A stretch of 58,217 nucleotides of DNA from Woeseiaceae bacterium (GTDB taxonomy: Bacteria; Pseudomonadota; Gammaproteobacteria; Steroidobacterales; Woeseiaceae): NCBI GenBank assembly GCA_028279985.1, contig JANQMR010000021.1, positions 1 through 58,217 on the forward strand, given 5' to 3'. The position numbers were made by a program, and so were the translations under genes. This document shows positions 27,006 through 35,461 of the stretch, in pieces. The notes beneath the pieces are model-generated. The model ran no database searches and was not told where the DNA came from. It saw nothing but the letters and a program-made list of their open reading frames with translations. Numbering within the stretch: the stretch's first letter is position 1; every line of letters begins with the position of its first letter.

Positions 27006-27017
27006 AATTCTGTATCA
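27006..27017 (-). promoter_or_regulatory. Candidate PaaX half-operator upstream of paaA
   Basis: The minus strand reads TGATACAGAATT, matching TGATACGGAATT at 28599-28610 in the paaX-paaZ promoter region in 11 of 12 positions. It lies about 132 nt upstream of the paaA start and overlaps the paaI stop codon. Sharing between two paa promoters suggests PaaX binding. Confidence 0.45.
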
Positions 27018-27446
27018 TTTGGATGGCGCGACCGCCTCGCCGCGGCTTGCCGAGCGCCCGCGGAACACGGCAAGCAGCGCCCCCTCCGGGTTACGCACCT
27101 CGACGCTGTACACCCCGCCGCGCCTGCCGTGATGAACCTCGGTTGCGGTCGCGACCAGTTCCTCGCCGAGCCGGCCGGGCCGCAGGAAGTCGATGCTGGC
27201 CGAAGCGGCAACCGACAGGCGATCGTAGGCGTTGCAGGCAAAGGCAAACGCGGTATCGGCCAGCGTGAAGATCAGGCCGCCGTGACAAAGGTCGAAACCG
27301 TTCACCATGTCCGGCCGGACCCGCATCCGTGCGACGGCCGCGCCGGCCTCGGGTATCTCGACCGTGATACCCAGCGCCCGTGACGCATGATCGGCGGCGT
27401 ACATCGTCCGCGCAACCCGCCGGGCACGGTCGAGATCCTCGCTCAT
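27015..27446 (-). CDS. paaI: Hydroxyphenylacetyl-CoA thioesterase
   Basis: A 143-residue hotdog-fold thioesterase that releases CoA from dead-end aryl-acetyl-CoA intermediates. The motif VNGFDLCHGGLIFTLADTAF carries the PaaI-type H55 and D64. The length is typical. It starts at ATG 27446, the last of three ATGs set 47 bp apart by a tandem triplication. Its ATG overlaps the stop of a 16-codon mini-frame, so translation is probably coupled to paaX through the mini-cistrons. Confidence 0.93.
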   Translation of the reverse strand: MSEDLDRARRVARTMYAADHASRALGITVEIPEAGAAVARMRVRPDMVNGFDLCHGGLIFTLADTAFAFACNAYDRLSVAASASIDFLRPGRLGEELVATATEVHHGRRGGVYSVEVRNPEGALLAVFRGRSASRGEAVAPSK

Positions 27447-27493
27447 TGCCGCCTGCCCTCCTTTGAGTTCCCTTCGACGTCGAGGTCACTCAT
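27443..27493 (-). CDS. 16-codon coupled mini-ORF 2 (MSDLDVEGNSKEGRRQ)
   Basis: ATG at 27493 to TGA at 27445-27443. It has an AAAGGAGGG Shine-Dalgarno sequence upstream and an ATGA overlap at both ends, with mini-ORF 1 upstream and paaI downstream. It arises because the 47-bp repeat is not a multiple of three, so each copy carries a new start and stop. Whether the peptide matters is unknown; a ribosome relay is the simpler reading. Confidence 0.5.
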   Translation of the reverse strand: MSDLDVEGNSKEGRRQ

Positions 27494-27590
27494 CGCCACC
27501 TGCCCTCCTTTGAGTTCCCTTCGACGGCGAGGCCACTCATCGCTGCCTGCCCTCCTTTGAGTTCCCTTCAACGTCGAGGCCGCCGAAACG
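27446..27590. repeat. 47-bp tandem triplication at the paaX-paaI junction
   Basis: Three near-identical copies have a period of exactly 47 bp, seen in ATGs at 27540, 27493 and 27446. Each copy carries the coding-strand stretch GGGAACTCAAAGGAGGGCAGG, a Shine-Dalgarno sequence and an overlapping ATG/TGA. The copies differ at only a few positions, so the event is fairly recent or maintained. Confidence 0.9.
27490..27540 (-). CDS. 16-codon coupled mini-ORF 1 (MSGLAVEGNSKEGRWR)
   Basis: ATG at 27540 overlaps the paaX stop (TGA 27539-27537) and the frame stops at TGA 27492-27490, which overlaps the ATG of mini-ORF 2. The peptide is nearly the same as the paaX C-terminus (GLDVEGNSKEGRQR). A strong AAAGGAGGG Shine-Dalgarno sequence lies about 9 nt upstream. 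Confidence 0.5.
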   Translation of the reverse strand: MSGLAVEGNSKEGRWR

Positions 27591-28544
27591 CCGGTAATAG
27601 TCCTCGTCGGGTTTAGGCAACGGCCCGTCCGCGGACTCGAAGCTCGCATCCAGATACGCGTCGGCCGGCTGCCATAGAGAACGGTACAGGTCTTTGCACA
27701 GGCTATAAGCGGCGTATCCGTGCCAATCGTCGGGCAGCAGATCCTCCGGCAGTTGCGGATCGCGTAAGAGCACCTTGCGATATTCCTGGATCAACAGGGT
27801 CCGGACCAGAAACGCCGTGTGCGGGTTTATTGTCGATGTCATCGTGGATGCATTCGCGGCCGCGTTCGACACGGCGGCCGATACAGGGCGGAACAGATGC
27901 AGGAAACCTTCGTAACGCCGGTCGATATCGTCCAGATTCCAGCCGCCGCGAACCAGCGTCCGCATCGCCGGCTCGTTGCGCAGGGTTCTGCCGCTCATCA
28001 CGACGACGTCTTCGGCGACGCCGACACGCCGTAGCGTCTCGTCTAGGTCCGCGATGTCGGGGCCGGGATGCGCGAGCACGTTGGTCGACATCGCGGCAAA
28101 ACCCAACCAGCCGCATTCCTTGCGAACGAGATCCCGGGTCGTCGCATCGAGACCGGACAGCAGCAGCAGGCACCATTCACCGTCCCAACCGGATGCGGGT
28201 TCGCCGTAGATACGATAGATACGATGCGTCGCGGTGCGAAACCGCTGCCGACCCTCCCCGGTGAGCCGGTAATAGGAACGCCGTCCGCGATGCTCGGACT
28301 CGAGCCAGCCGTCCTGCGAAAGCCTGAACACCGAAGTCCTGACCAGGCGCTCGCTGATACCGAAACCGGCCATGGCCTTGATCAGGCTCCCCAACCACAC
28401 GGTGCCGCCGCGCGGGGCGATCGAATCGCCGAACACGGTCGTAATCAGCGATCCCGCGCGCAAGGTGGGCCGCGATCGATAGTCGTCGAGGAGCGCCCGG
28501 CAGGCGTCGTCGACGGTCATGGCCGCAATCGTCATTGTCGTCAT
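27537..28544 (-). CDS. paaX: Phenylacetic acid degradation operon repressor
   Basis: A 335-residue repressor with an N-terminal winged helix (about 40-100; ISERLVRTSVFRLSQDGWLE, RRSYYRLT) and the PaaX effector and C-terminal domains (GWDGEWCLLLLSG, LLIQEYRKVLLRDP). It senses phenylacetyl-CoA. It is divergent from paaZ across a palindrome-rich region. ATG 28544 was chosen; an upstream start at 28616 would run into the operator region, and ATG 28520 is also possible. The C-terminal codons belong to the 47-bp repeat. Confidence 0.93.
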   Translation of the reverse strand: MTTMTIAAMTVDDACRALLDDYRSRPTLRAGSLITTVFGDSIAPRGGTVWLGSLIKAMAGFGISERLVRTSVFRLSQDGWLESEHRGRRSYYRLTGEGRQRFRTATHRIYRIYGEPASGWDGEWCLLLLSGLDATTRDLVRKECGWLGFAAMSTNVLAHPGPDIADLDETLRRVGVAEDVVVMSGRTLRNEPAMRTLVRGGWNLDDIDRRYEGFLHLFRPVSAAVSNAAANASTMTSTINPHTAFLVRTLLIQEYRKVLLRDPQLPEDLLPDDWHGYAAYSLCKDLYRSLWQPADAYLDASFESADGPLPKPDEDYYRRFGGLDVEGNSKEGRQR

Positions 28545-28588
28545 AGACGGCTTGCCCGCTTTCGGTTGCTTGCATTCAAACGCCCTCA

Positions 28589-28635
28589 CCGTACAATCTG
28601 ATACGGAATTATTCAATTATTTCCGATTTTTGTAT
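28589..28635. promoter_or_regulatory. Candidate PaaX operator between paaX and paaZ
   Basis: Overlapping dyads occur in an AT-rich 150-nt divergent region. CCGTA (28589-28593) pairs with TACGG (28602-28606). A 22-bp imperfect palindrome lies at 28604-28625 with CGGAA and TTCCG arms. GATAC (28600-28604) pairs with GTATC (28631-28635). The TGATACGGAATT at 28599-28610 recurs upstream of paaA. Confidence 0.55.
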
Positions 28636-28692
28636 CTCACAAAACCGCCGCGGCGGCATCGCCGCACAACCGCCGCATAAAGGAGACAACCG

Positions 28693-30744
28693 ATGAAACT
28701 CGCCAATCTCGTCATGGACCAGTGGGTGGACGGCACTGGTGAAGGCAGGCTTCTGACCAGCGCCGTCGACGGCGAGCCGGTTGCGGCGATCTCTTCGAGC
28801 GGCATCGATTTTGCGGACGTGCTCGAGCACGCCCGCAAGGTGGGCGGCCCGGCGCTGCGCGCGATGACCTTCCACCAGCGCGGCGAGATGCTGAAGGCGC
28901 TGGCCAAGGACCTGCAGGAACACAAGAAGGCGTTTTACGCCTTGTCCACGAGGACCGGCGCCACCCGCGCCGACAGTTGGATCGACATCGACGGTGGCAT
29001 CTCCACGCTGTTCGTGTTCTCGAGCAAAAGCCGCCGCGAGATGCCCAACGACACGGTTTACCTGGACGGGCCACCGGAAGTATTGTCGCGGGAGGGGACG
29101 TTCCTCGGACAACACATTTACACGTCCAAGCTCGGCGCGGCCGTGCACATCAACGCCTTCAACTTCCCGGTCTGGGGCATGCTGGAAAAACTGGCGCCGG
29201 CCTTGATCGCCGGCGTGCCCGCGATCGTCAAGCCGGCGTCGAGCACCGCTTATCTGACCGAGATCGTGGTCCGGCGCATGATGAAATCGGGCATCCTGCC
29301 GCCCGGCAGCGTACAGCTCATCTTGGGCGGCGTCGGCGACCTGTTCGATCATCTGAGCTGCCAGGACACGGTTGCGTTCACCGGCTCCAAGGCCACGGCC
29401 GAAAAACTGCAACGGCATCCGCGGGTGATCGCCGAGTCGGTGTCGTTCACGGCCGAAACCGACTCGCTCAACGCTTCGATACTCGGGCCCGATGCCATAC
29501 CCGGGACGCCGGAGTTCGACCTGTACGTCAAGGAGGTCGTGCGCGAGATGACCAGCAAGGCCGGCCAGAAATGTACGGCGATCCGGCGAATCGTCGCGCC
29601 GGCCGCCATCGCCGGCGAGCTGGTCGCGGCTTTGTCGACCGCGTTGGGTGAGATCAGCATCGGCAATCCGGCCAACAAGGACGTCGGCATGGGCGCACTG
29701 GCGAGCCTCGGTCAGCGCGACGAGGTCCGTGAACGCATGGGCGAGCTCGCCGGCGAAGCGGCTGTCGTCTACGGCGGCAAGGAAAACTTCGACGTCGTCG
29801 ATGCCGATGCACGCAAGGGCGCGTTCTTCATGCCGACCTTGTTACATTGCGAAAAACCCCTGGCCTCGACCGCCGTACACTCGGTCGAGGCTTTCGGCCC
29901 GGTGAGCACCGTGCTGCCTTACGACTCGCTGGACGAAGCCGTCGAGCTCGCACGCCTCGGCGAAGGCAGTCTCGCCGGTTCGGTTTTCACGAACGACAAT
30001 ACGACTGCGCGGGAGCTGATCCTGGGCACGGCCGCGTACCACGGCCGCATGCTGGTCATCAATCGCCATTGCGCGGCGGAGTCGACGGGGCACGGCTCGC
30101 CGCTGCCGCATCTGGTGCACGGCGGTCCCGGCCGCGCCGGCGGCGGCGAGGAAATGGGCGGCATCCGCGGCGTCAAACACTATATGCAGCGCACGGCCAT
30201 TCAGGGCTCACCCGAGACCCTGACCGCGATCGGCCATCGCTGGACCCGCGGCGCCGACCAGCGCGACCCCGGCGTCCATCCGTTTCGCAAGACCTTCGAG
30301 CAGCTCGAGCTCGGTGACACCTTCACCAGCGAGCCGCGCGAGGTGAGCTTGTCCGACATCGAACACTTCGCCGAATTCACCGGCGACCGGTTCTATGCCC
30401 ACACCGACGAGGAAGCCGCAGCCAAAAATCCGTTTTTCGAAGGCCGCGTCGCGCACGGTTACCTGATCGTGTCGTTCGCGGCCGGGATGTTCGTCGATCC
30501 GGATTTCGGACCGGTGCTGGCGAACTACGGTATCGACGACCTGCGTTTCCTGACGCCGTTGAACTACGGCGACACGATGAAAGTCCGCCTGACCTGCAAG
30601 CAGAAAACGTTGCGCGGCGACAGCGGATACGGCGAAGTCCGCTGGGATACCGAGATCACGAACCAGGACGGCGATGTCGTAGCGCTTTACGACGTGCTGA
30701 CGATGGTCGCCACCGACGCCCACTGGGCGTCGGTGGCCGGGTAA
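28693..30744 (+). CDS. paaZ: Bifunctional oxepin-CoA hydrolase / aldehyde dehydrogenase PaaZ
   Basis: A 683-residue fusion that opens the oxepin-CoA ring and oxidises the resulting aldehyde. The aldehyde dehydrogenase half (about 1-520) has AETDSLN and the catalytic cysteine in GQKCTAIRR. The MaoC-like hydratase half (about 530-683) has HFAEFTGDRFYAHTDEEAA and FEGRVAHGYLI. Fusion and length match PaaZ. AAAGGAG sits about 9 nt upstream of ATG 28693. Confidence 0.96.
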   Translation: MKLANLVMDQWVDGTGEGRLLTSAVDGEPVAAISSSGIDFADVLEHARKVGGPALRAMTFHQRGEMLKALAKDLQEHKKAFYALSTRTGATRADSWIDIDGGISTLFVFSSKSRREMPNDTVYLDGPPEVLSREGTFLGQHIYTSKLGAAVHINAFNFPVWGMLEKLAPALIAGVPAIVKPASSTAYLTEIVVRRMMKSGILPPGSVQLILGGVGDLFDHLSCQDTVAFTGSKATAEKLQRHPRVIAESVSFTAETDSLNASILGPDAIPGTPEFDLYVKEVVREMTSKAGQKCTAIRRIVAPAAIAGELVAALSTALGEISIGNPANKDVGMGALASLGQRDEVRERMGELAGEAAVVYGGKENFDVVDADARKGAFFMPTLLHCEKPLASTAVHSVEAFGPVSTVLPYDSLDEAVELARLGEGSLAGSVFTNDNTTARELILGTAAYHGRMLVINRHCAAESTGHGSPLPHLVHGGPGRAGGGEEMGGIRGVKHYMQRTAIQGSPETLTAIGHRWTRGADQRDPGVHPFRKTFEQLELGDTFTSEPREVSLSDIEHFAEFTGDRFYAHTDEEAAAKNPFFEGRVAHGYLIVSFAAGMFVDPDFGPVLANYGIDDLRFLTPLNYGDTMKVRLTCKQKTLRGDSGYGEVRWDTEITNQDGDVVALYDVLTMVATDAHWASVAG

Positions 30745-30831
30745 TACAAAAAACCGTCGCGGTTGTCCCGTCCCGGAAACGACGTGTGCGGGTCGCGCGG
30801 TGACCCGCGCGGCGTGCTGGAAGCCCGGTGC

Positions 30832-30886
30832 CTTTAGAACATCGCTTTTGGAACGTCGATTTTGGAACGTCGCTTTTAGAACCTCG
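30832..30886. repeat. Four 13-14 bp tandem repeats between paaZ and the oxidoreductase gene
   Basis: Units start at 30832, 30845, 30859 and 30873 with a consensus CTTTTGGAACGTCG. They lie in the 197-nt spacer, about 55 nt upstream of the next start codon. No function is evident. Confidence 0.8.
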
Positions 30887-30941
30887 CCGGATGCGATAAA
30901 GTTGCCGATGAAACTAATTTGGCGAGATCCATCCAAAATCC

Positions 30942-33900
30942 ATGGCAACCGCAGCGCACAGCATCCAGCCGTCATGCCCGCTCGACAACTATGAGCTGCT
31001 CGACCGGTATCGTCGCGAGTCCGGCCGGGTCTTTTTGACCGGCACCCAGGCGCTGGTCCGCATCCCGCTGATGCAGCGGACCCTGGATCGCGCCGCGGGG
31101 CTCGATACGGCGGGTTTCATCGCCGGTTATCGCGGCTCGCCGCTGGGCGGCTACGACCAGGAGCTGTGGCGCGCCAAACCGTTTCTTGCCGAAAACGACA
31201 TCGAGTTCCTGCCCGCCGTCAACGAGGACCTGGCGGCCACCGCCGTACTCGGATCGCAACAAGTCGAGACCGACCCGCACCGGCAGGTCGACGGCGTATT
31301 CGGCATCTGGTACGGCAAGGGCCCCGGCGTGGATCGCTCGGGCGATGCGCTCAAGCACGGCAACGCCTACGGCAGCTCGCCGCACGGCGGGGTGCTGGTC
31401 ATCGCCGGCGACGATCACGGCTGCGTGTCCTCGTCGATGCCGCACCAGTCGGACGTGGCCTTCCTGACGTTCATGATGCCGCACCTGAACCCGGCCAGCG
31501 TTGCCGAGTATCTCGAGTTCGGGCTGTACGGCATCGCGTTGTCGCGATTTTCCGGGATGTGGGTGGGCTTCAAGGCCGTATCCGAGACCGTCGAATCGGG
31601 ACGCTCGGTCGAGTTACCGCCCTACCCCCGGTTCGTCGTCCCCGACTTCGAAATCCCGCCGGGCGGCCTGCACTACCGCTGGCCCGACCTGCCGGGGCCG
31701 CAGATCGAAGAACGCCTGGAGGCCAAGAAGGCGGCGACCCTGGCGTTCGCCGCCGCCAATCCGATCGATCACAAGGTGTTCGATGTGCCCGATGCGCGTT
31801 TCGGCATCGTCACGACGGGCAAGGCGCACCTGGACCTGATGGAAGCACTGCGACTGCTCGGTATCGACCGCGAAGAGGCGCGCCGCATCGGTATCGACGT
31901 GTACAAGGTCGGCATGGTCTGGCCGCTGGAACACGACGGTGCGCTGGAGTTCGTCAAGAACAAGCACGAAGTGCTGGTCGTCGAGGAAAAGCGCGGCATC
32001 ATCGAAAGCCAGTTCAAGGAGTATTTCTACGACCGCCCCGGCCGCAAGCCGAAACGCATGGTGGGCAAGTTCGACGAAAACGGCGCACGGCTGGTACCGT
32101 GGGTCGGCGAGCTGTATCCGGTGCAGCTCGCGCAGATCGTCGCCAAACGTCTCGATCGCGTGTTGCCGGGACGAGACTTCGCGGCGCGCGCGTCACGTCT
32201 TTTGTCCGGCGGCGACAACGTGATCTCGATCGAAGGCGCCACGCGCATGCCGTATTTTTGTTCCGGCTGCCCGCACAACACATCGACCAAAGTCCCGGAC
32301 GGCTCCAGCGCACTGGCCGGCATCGGCTGCCACTTCATGGCGAGCTGGATGAACCGCGACACCGAGGGCCTGATCCAGATGGGCGGTGAAGGCGTCAACT
32401 GGATCGCACGATCGCAGTTCAACGGCGGGCGGCATGTCTTCCAGAACCTCGGCGACGGCACCTTCTATCACTCGGGCTCGCTCGCGATCCGGCAGGCGGT
32501 GGCGGCCGGCACCAACATGACTTTCAAGATCCTGTTCAACGATGCGGTGGCGATGACCGGCGGCCAGCCGGTGGACGGTCCGATGACCGTGGCCGGCGTT
32601 GCCCATTCGGTGCGCGCCGAAGGCGTGCAGCGGGTTGCGATCGTCTCCGACGAACCGGAACGGTTCACGGCGGCCGACTTCCCCGGCGGCACGACGATCT
32701 CGCACCGGCGCGAGCTGGATGCCGTGCAACGCGAGCTGCGCGAAATACCGGGCGTCACGGTATTGATCTACGCGCAGACCTGCGCGACCGAGAAACGCCG
32801 GCGAAGAAAACGCGGCCTGATGGAGGACCCGAACAAGTTCGTCGTGATCAACGACCTGGTCTGCGAAGGCTGCGGCGACTGTTCGGTGGAATCGAATTGC
32901 CTGTCGGTGATACCCAAGGAGACCCCGTTCGGCCGCAAACGTCAGATCGACCAGAACAGTTGCAACAAGGATTACTCCTGCGTCAACGGTTTTTGCCCGA
33001 GCTTCGTGACCGTGGAAGGGGGTCGATGGCAGCGGCGTCGCGAAGCCGTCGCGGCGGATAGGCTCGAACAGGCGCTCGCCGGCATCGCCGAGCCCGAGCA
33101 GCCGGTCGTCGACGGCTGTTACGACCTGCTGGTCACCGGCGTCGGCGGCACCGGCGTCGTGACGGTCGGGCAGCTCATCACGATGGCGGCGCACCTCGAG
33201 GCCAAGGGCGCCAGCGTGCTGGATTTCATGGGTTTTGCGCAGAAGTTCGGCCCGGTCCTGAGTTACCTGCGTATCGCCGATACGCCGGGCGACATCAACC
33301 AGGTCCGGATCGAACAGGCCCGCGCGGATGCCCTGGTCGGCTGCGACCTGGTCGTGAGCTCCTCGCCGCAGGCGTCCAGAACCTACGCGCCGGGCAAGAC
33401 GCGGGCGCTGGTCAACACGGCGGAGATGGCCACCGGCGACTTCGTCAAGCATCGCGATGCCAGCTTGCGTGCGGATGAACGGCTCGAGGCCATCGCCGGC
33501 GTCGTCGGCGCCGGCAACCTGGCGACCCTGGACGCCAACCGTATCGCCGAGCGGCTGATGGGCGACACGATTTACGCCAACGTGTTGTTACTAGGCTGCG
33601 CCTGGCAAAGCGGACTCGTCCCGCTAGCCCACGAAGCGCTGATGCGCGCGATCGAGTTGAACGCGGTCGAAGTCGAAAACAACCGGCGTGCCTTCGGCTG
33701 GGGCCGCGTCGCGGCCGCGAATCCGGCGCTGATCGCAAGCCTGATCGCCAAGAACGGCGAGGATGACGTCGACGAAACGCTGGACGCACTGATCCTGCGC
33801 CGTCGCGAATTCCTGACGGACTACCAAAACGAGGCACTGGCAGACCGTTACAGCAAACTGGTCGACAAGGTCCGCAGGGCCGAGGAGGCGCAGGGTGGAC

Positions 33901-34403
33901 ACGGCGGGCTCGCCGAAGCCGCCGCGCGCAGCTACTTCAAGCTCCTGAGCTACAAGGACGAATACGAAGTCGCCCGACTGCACGCACGCAGCGGTTTTGT
34001 CGAAACCGTCCGTCGCGACTTCGGCCGGCAGGGCAAGCTGCGCTTTCACCTGGCCCCGCCGATACTGAACAGCGGCACCGATGCGCGCGGCCGTCCCCGC
34101 AAGCGCGCTTTCGGCGCCTGGATCTTGCCGGCATTTCGCGTGCTGGCGGCAATGAAAGGCTTGCGCGGCACGCGTTTCGACCTGTTCGGCATGACCGCCG
34201 AAAGACGTATGGAACGCGCGCTGATCACCGAGTTCGAAACCCTGACCGACGAGATCCTCGCCGAGCTGACGCCGGCCAATCTCGAACGGGCGCGCGACAT
34301 GCTGGCGCTCTACATGGACATCCGCGGCTACGGCCCGGTCAAGGAACAGGCCGTGAAGGACGTGCGCGCGCGCCTCGCCGAATACCGGACGCGCACGGCG
34401 TAG
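30942..34403 (+). CDS. Fused indolepyruvate:ferredoxin oxidoreductase
   Basis: A 1153-residue TPP-dependent 2-oxoacid:ferredoxin oxidoreductase with the subunits fused in one chain. It has an N-terminal pyrimidine-binding part (TGTQALVRIP, GYRGSPLGGYD), a TPP-binding part (GGEGVNWIA, LFNDAVAMTGGQ), a Cys cluster (CEGCGDCSVESNC, then CNKDYSCVNGFC) for 4Fe-4S, and a gamma domain (GVGGTGVVTVGQLI). It converts arylpyruvates to aryl-acetyl-CoA. Located next to paaZ, it could deliver phenylacetyl-CoA directly from phenylpyruvate, bypassing PaaK, which is absent from the window. Confidence 0.93.
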   Translation: MATAAHSIQPSCPLDNYELLDRYRRESGRVFLTGTQALVRIPLMQRTLDRAAGLDTAGFIAGYRGSPLGGYDQELWRAKPFLAENDIEFLPAVNEDLAATAVLGSQQVETDPHRQVDGVFGIWYGKGPGVDRSGDALKHGNAYGSSPHGGVLVIAGDDHGCVSSSMPHQSDVAFLTFMMPHLNPASVAEYLEFGLYGIALSRFSGMWVGFKAVSETVESGRSVELPPYPRFVVPDFEIPPGGLHYRWPDLPGPQIEERLEAKKAATLAFAAANPIDHKVFDVPDARFGIVTTGKAHLDLMEALRLLGIDREEARRIGIDVYKVGMVWPLEHDGALEFVKNKHEVLVVEEKRGIIESQFKEYFYDRPGRKPKRMVGKFDENGARLVPWVGELYPVQLAQIVAKRLDRVLPGRDFAARASRLLSGGDNVISIEGATRMPYFCSGCPHNTSTKVPDGSSALAGIGCHFMASWMNRDTEGLIQMGGEGVNWIARSQFNGGRHVFQNLGDGTFYHSGSLAIRQAVAAGTNMTFKILFNDAVAMTGGQPVDGPMTVAGVAHSVRAEGVQRVAIVSDEPERFTAADFPGGTTISHRRELDAVQRELREIPGVTVLIYAQTCATEKRRRRKRGLMEDPNKFVVINDLVCEGCGDCSVESNCLSVIPKETPFGRKRQIDQNSCNKDYSCVNGFCPSFVTVEGGRWQRRREAVAADRLEQALAGIAEPEQPVVDGCYDLLVTGVGGTGVVTVGQLITMAAHLEAKGASVLDFMGFAQKFGPVLSYLRIADTPGDINQVRIEQARADALVGCDLVVSSSPQASRTYAPGKTRALVNTAEMATGDFVKHRDASLRADERLEAIAGVVGAGNLATLDANRIAERLMGDTIYANVLLLGCAWQSGLVPLAHEALMRAIELNAVEVENNRRAFGWGRVAAANPALIASLIAKNGEDDVDETLDALILRRREFLTDYQNEALADRYSKLVDKVRRAEEAQGGHGGLAEAAARSYFKLLSYKDEYEVARLHARSGFVETVRRDFGRQGKLRFHLAPPILNSGTDARGRPRKRAFGAWILPAFRVLAAMKGLRGTRFDLFGMTAERRMERALITEFETLTDEILAELTPANLERARDMLALYMDIRGYGPVKEQAVKDVRARLAEYRTRTA

Positions 34404-34463
34404 CGTTCTCGCGGTGCAAAGACGCGCATCGACGCCCTGATCTGCAGCGGCACTCAGGCGAAG

Positions 34464-34506
34464 CCGCCGGCGTCGCCGAAGCCTCCGGCGGTCGACCGAC
34501 GGAGGC
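34464..34506. terminator. Overlapping GC-rich hairpins between convergent genes
   Basis: CCGCCGG (34464-34470) pairs with CCGGCGG (34485-34491), and GCCTCCG (34481-34487) pairs with CGGAGGC (34500-34506). The arms overlap, so the two structures are mutually exclusive. The site lies between the convergent oxidoreductase and Usp genes. There is no T-tract. Confidence 0.45.
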
Positions 34507-34524
34507 CGCGCACCGGGCTTATCC

Positions 34525-35361
34525 TCAGACCACTCCGTGATGCTGCATCAGCACCGGCAGTTTTGCCTTGCGTATCAAGAACTCGGTCGTGCCGCCGAAC
34601 ACCTTCTCTCGCCAGCGGCTTCTGCTGTAGGCACCGGTCAGCAGCAAATCCGCGCCTGCTTCCTTGCAGGCACCGGCCAGCTCGGCCTCGACGTCACGGC
34701 CCCGTGTCGCGACGCGTTCGGCCCGGATCCCATGGTGTTTGAGGTAGTTGACGAGTTGGGCGGATTTGGGCCCGATCCGGTCCTCGGGACCGCAGGCGAC
34801 GATCGTCACCGCATCCGCCGCCGCCAGCAGCGCGATAGAGGAAGACACGGTACGCGCGACGCCGGCGCTCTGGTTCCAACCGATGCAGACGTGGCGGCCG
34901 ATCTTGCGCCTGCCCGACTGCGGCAACATCAAGACCGGCCGGCCGGACTCGAGCAGGGCCGCCTTCATGAACAGGTCGGCCACCCCGCCCGGATTCCCCG
35001 GCCGTGAAACCACGATCAGGTCCGCCAACGGGCCGTTGATCGCCATGACCCTGTCCGGCGAACCGACGCGCTCCTGCCATACCGCACACGGCGTCGCGCG
35101 GGGCCGCTTGGCCAACTCGAAACCGTGTTGTTCGGCCATCTCCCGATACAGGGTCGCGGCAGCCGCCGGCGCCTTCTTGGTCGACTTGCGCCGCCAGGAC
35201 GCGTCGGCAAACGCCGAGCTCATCGACACCTCGGAACCGCGGTGCGGTCGTATGTGACAACCGTAAACGCTGGCGTCGACGCGCCGGCCCAGCTCGAACG
35301 CATGCTTGAGCGCCCTTTCGCACTCGGGCCGGTCCGCGACCGGGACTAAGACTACCCGCAT
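34525..35361 (-). CDS. Universal stress protein family protein (tandem-like)
   Basis: A 278-residue protein with two UspA-like halves. The first begins RVVLVPVADRPECERALKHAFELG and the second around HVCIGWNQSAGVARTV, with LLLTGAYSRSRWREKVFGGTTEFLI near the end. It lacks obvious membrane segments. The gene is convergent with the oxidoreductase gene and upstream of an SDR gene on the same strand. The specific role is unknown. Confidence 0.85.
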   Translation of the reverse strand: MRVVLVPVADRPECERALKHAFELGRRVDASVYGCHIRPHRGSEVSMSSAFADASWRRKSTKKAPAAAATLYREMAEQHGFELAKRPRATPCAVWQERVGSPDRVMAINGPLADLIVVSRPGNPGGVADLFMKAALLESGRPVLMLPQSGRRKIGRHVCIGWNQSAGVARTVSSSIALLAAADAVTIVACGPEDRIGPKSAQLVNYLKHHGIRAERVATRGRDVEAELAGACKEAGADLLLTGAYSRSRWREKVFGGTTEFLIRKAKLPVLMQHHGVV

Positions 35362-35461
35362 GTGTGGTCTCCCGCCGATGACGCCCGAAGCATGTCATCG
35401 ACGGCGACGGCGAACAAGCCCCGCCAGGCTCAGCGCTTCACGGCACCGGAGCGGAACGGCT

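Noticed and set aside
27443..27590. CRISPR-like array
   Set aside because: Copies abut without unique spacers and are part of coding sequence.
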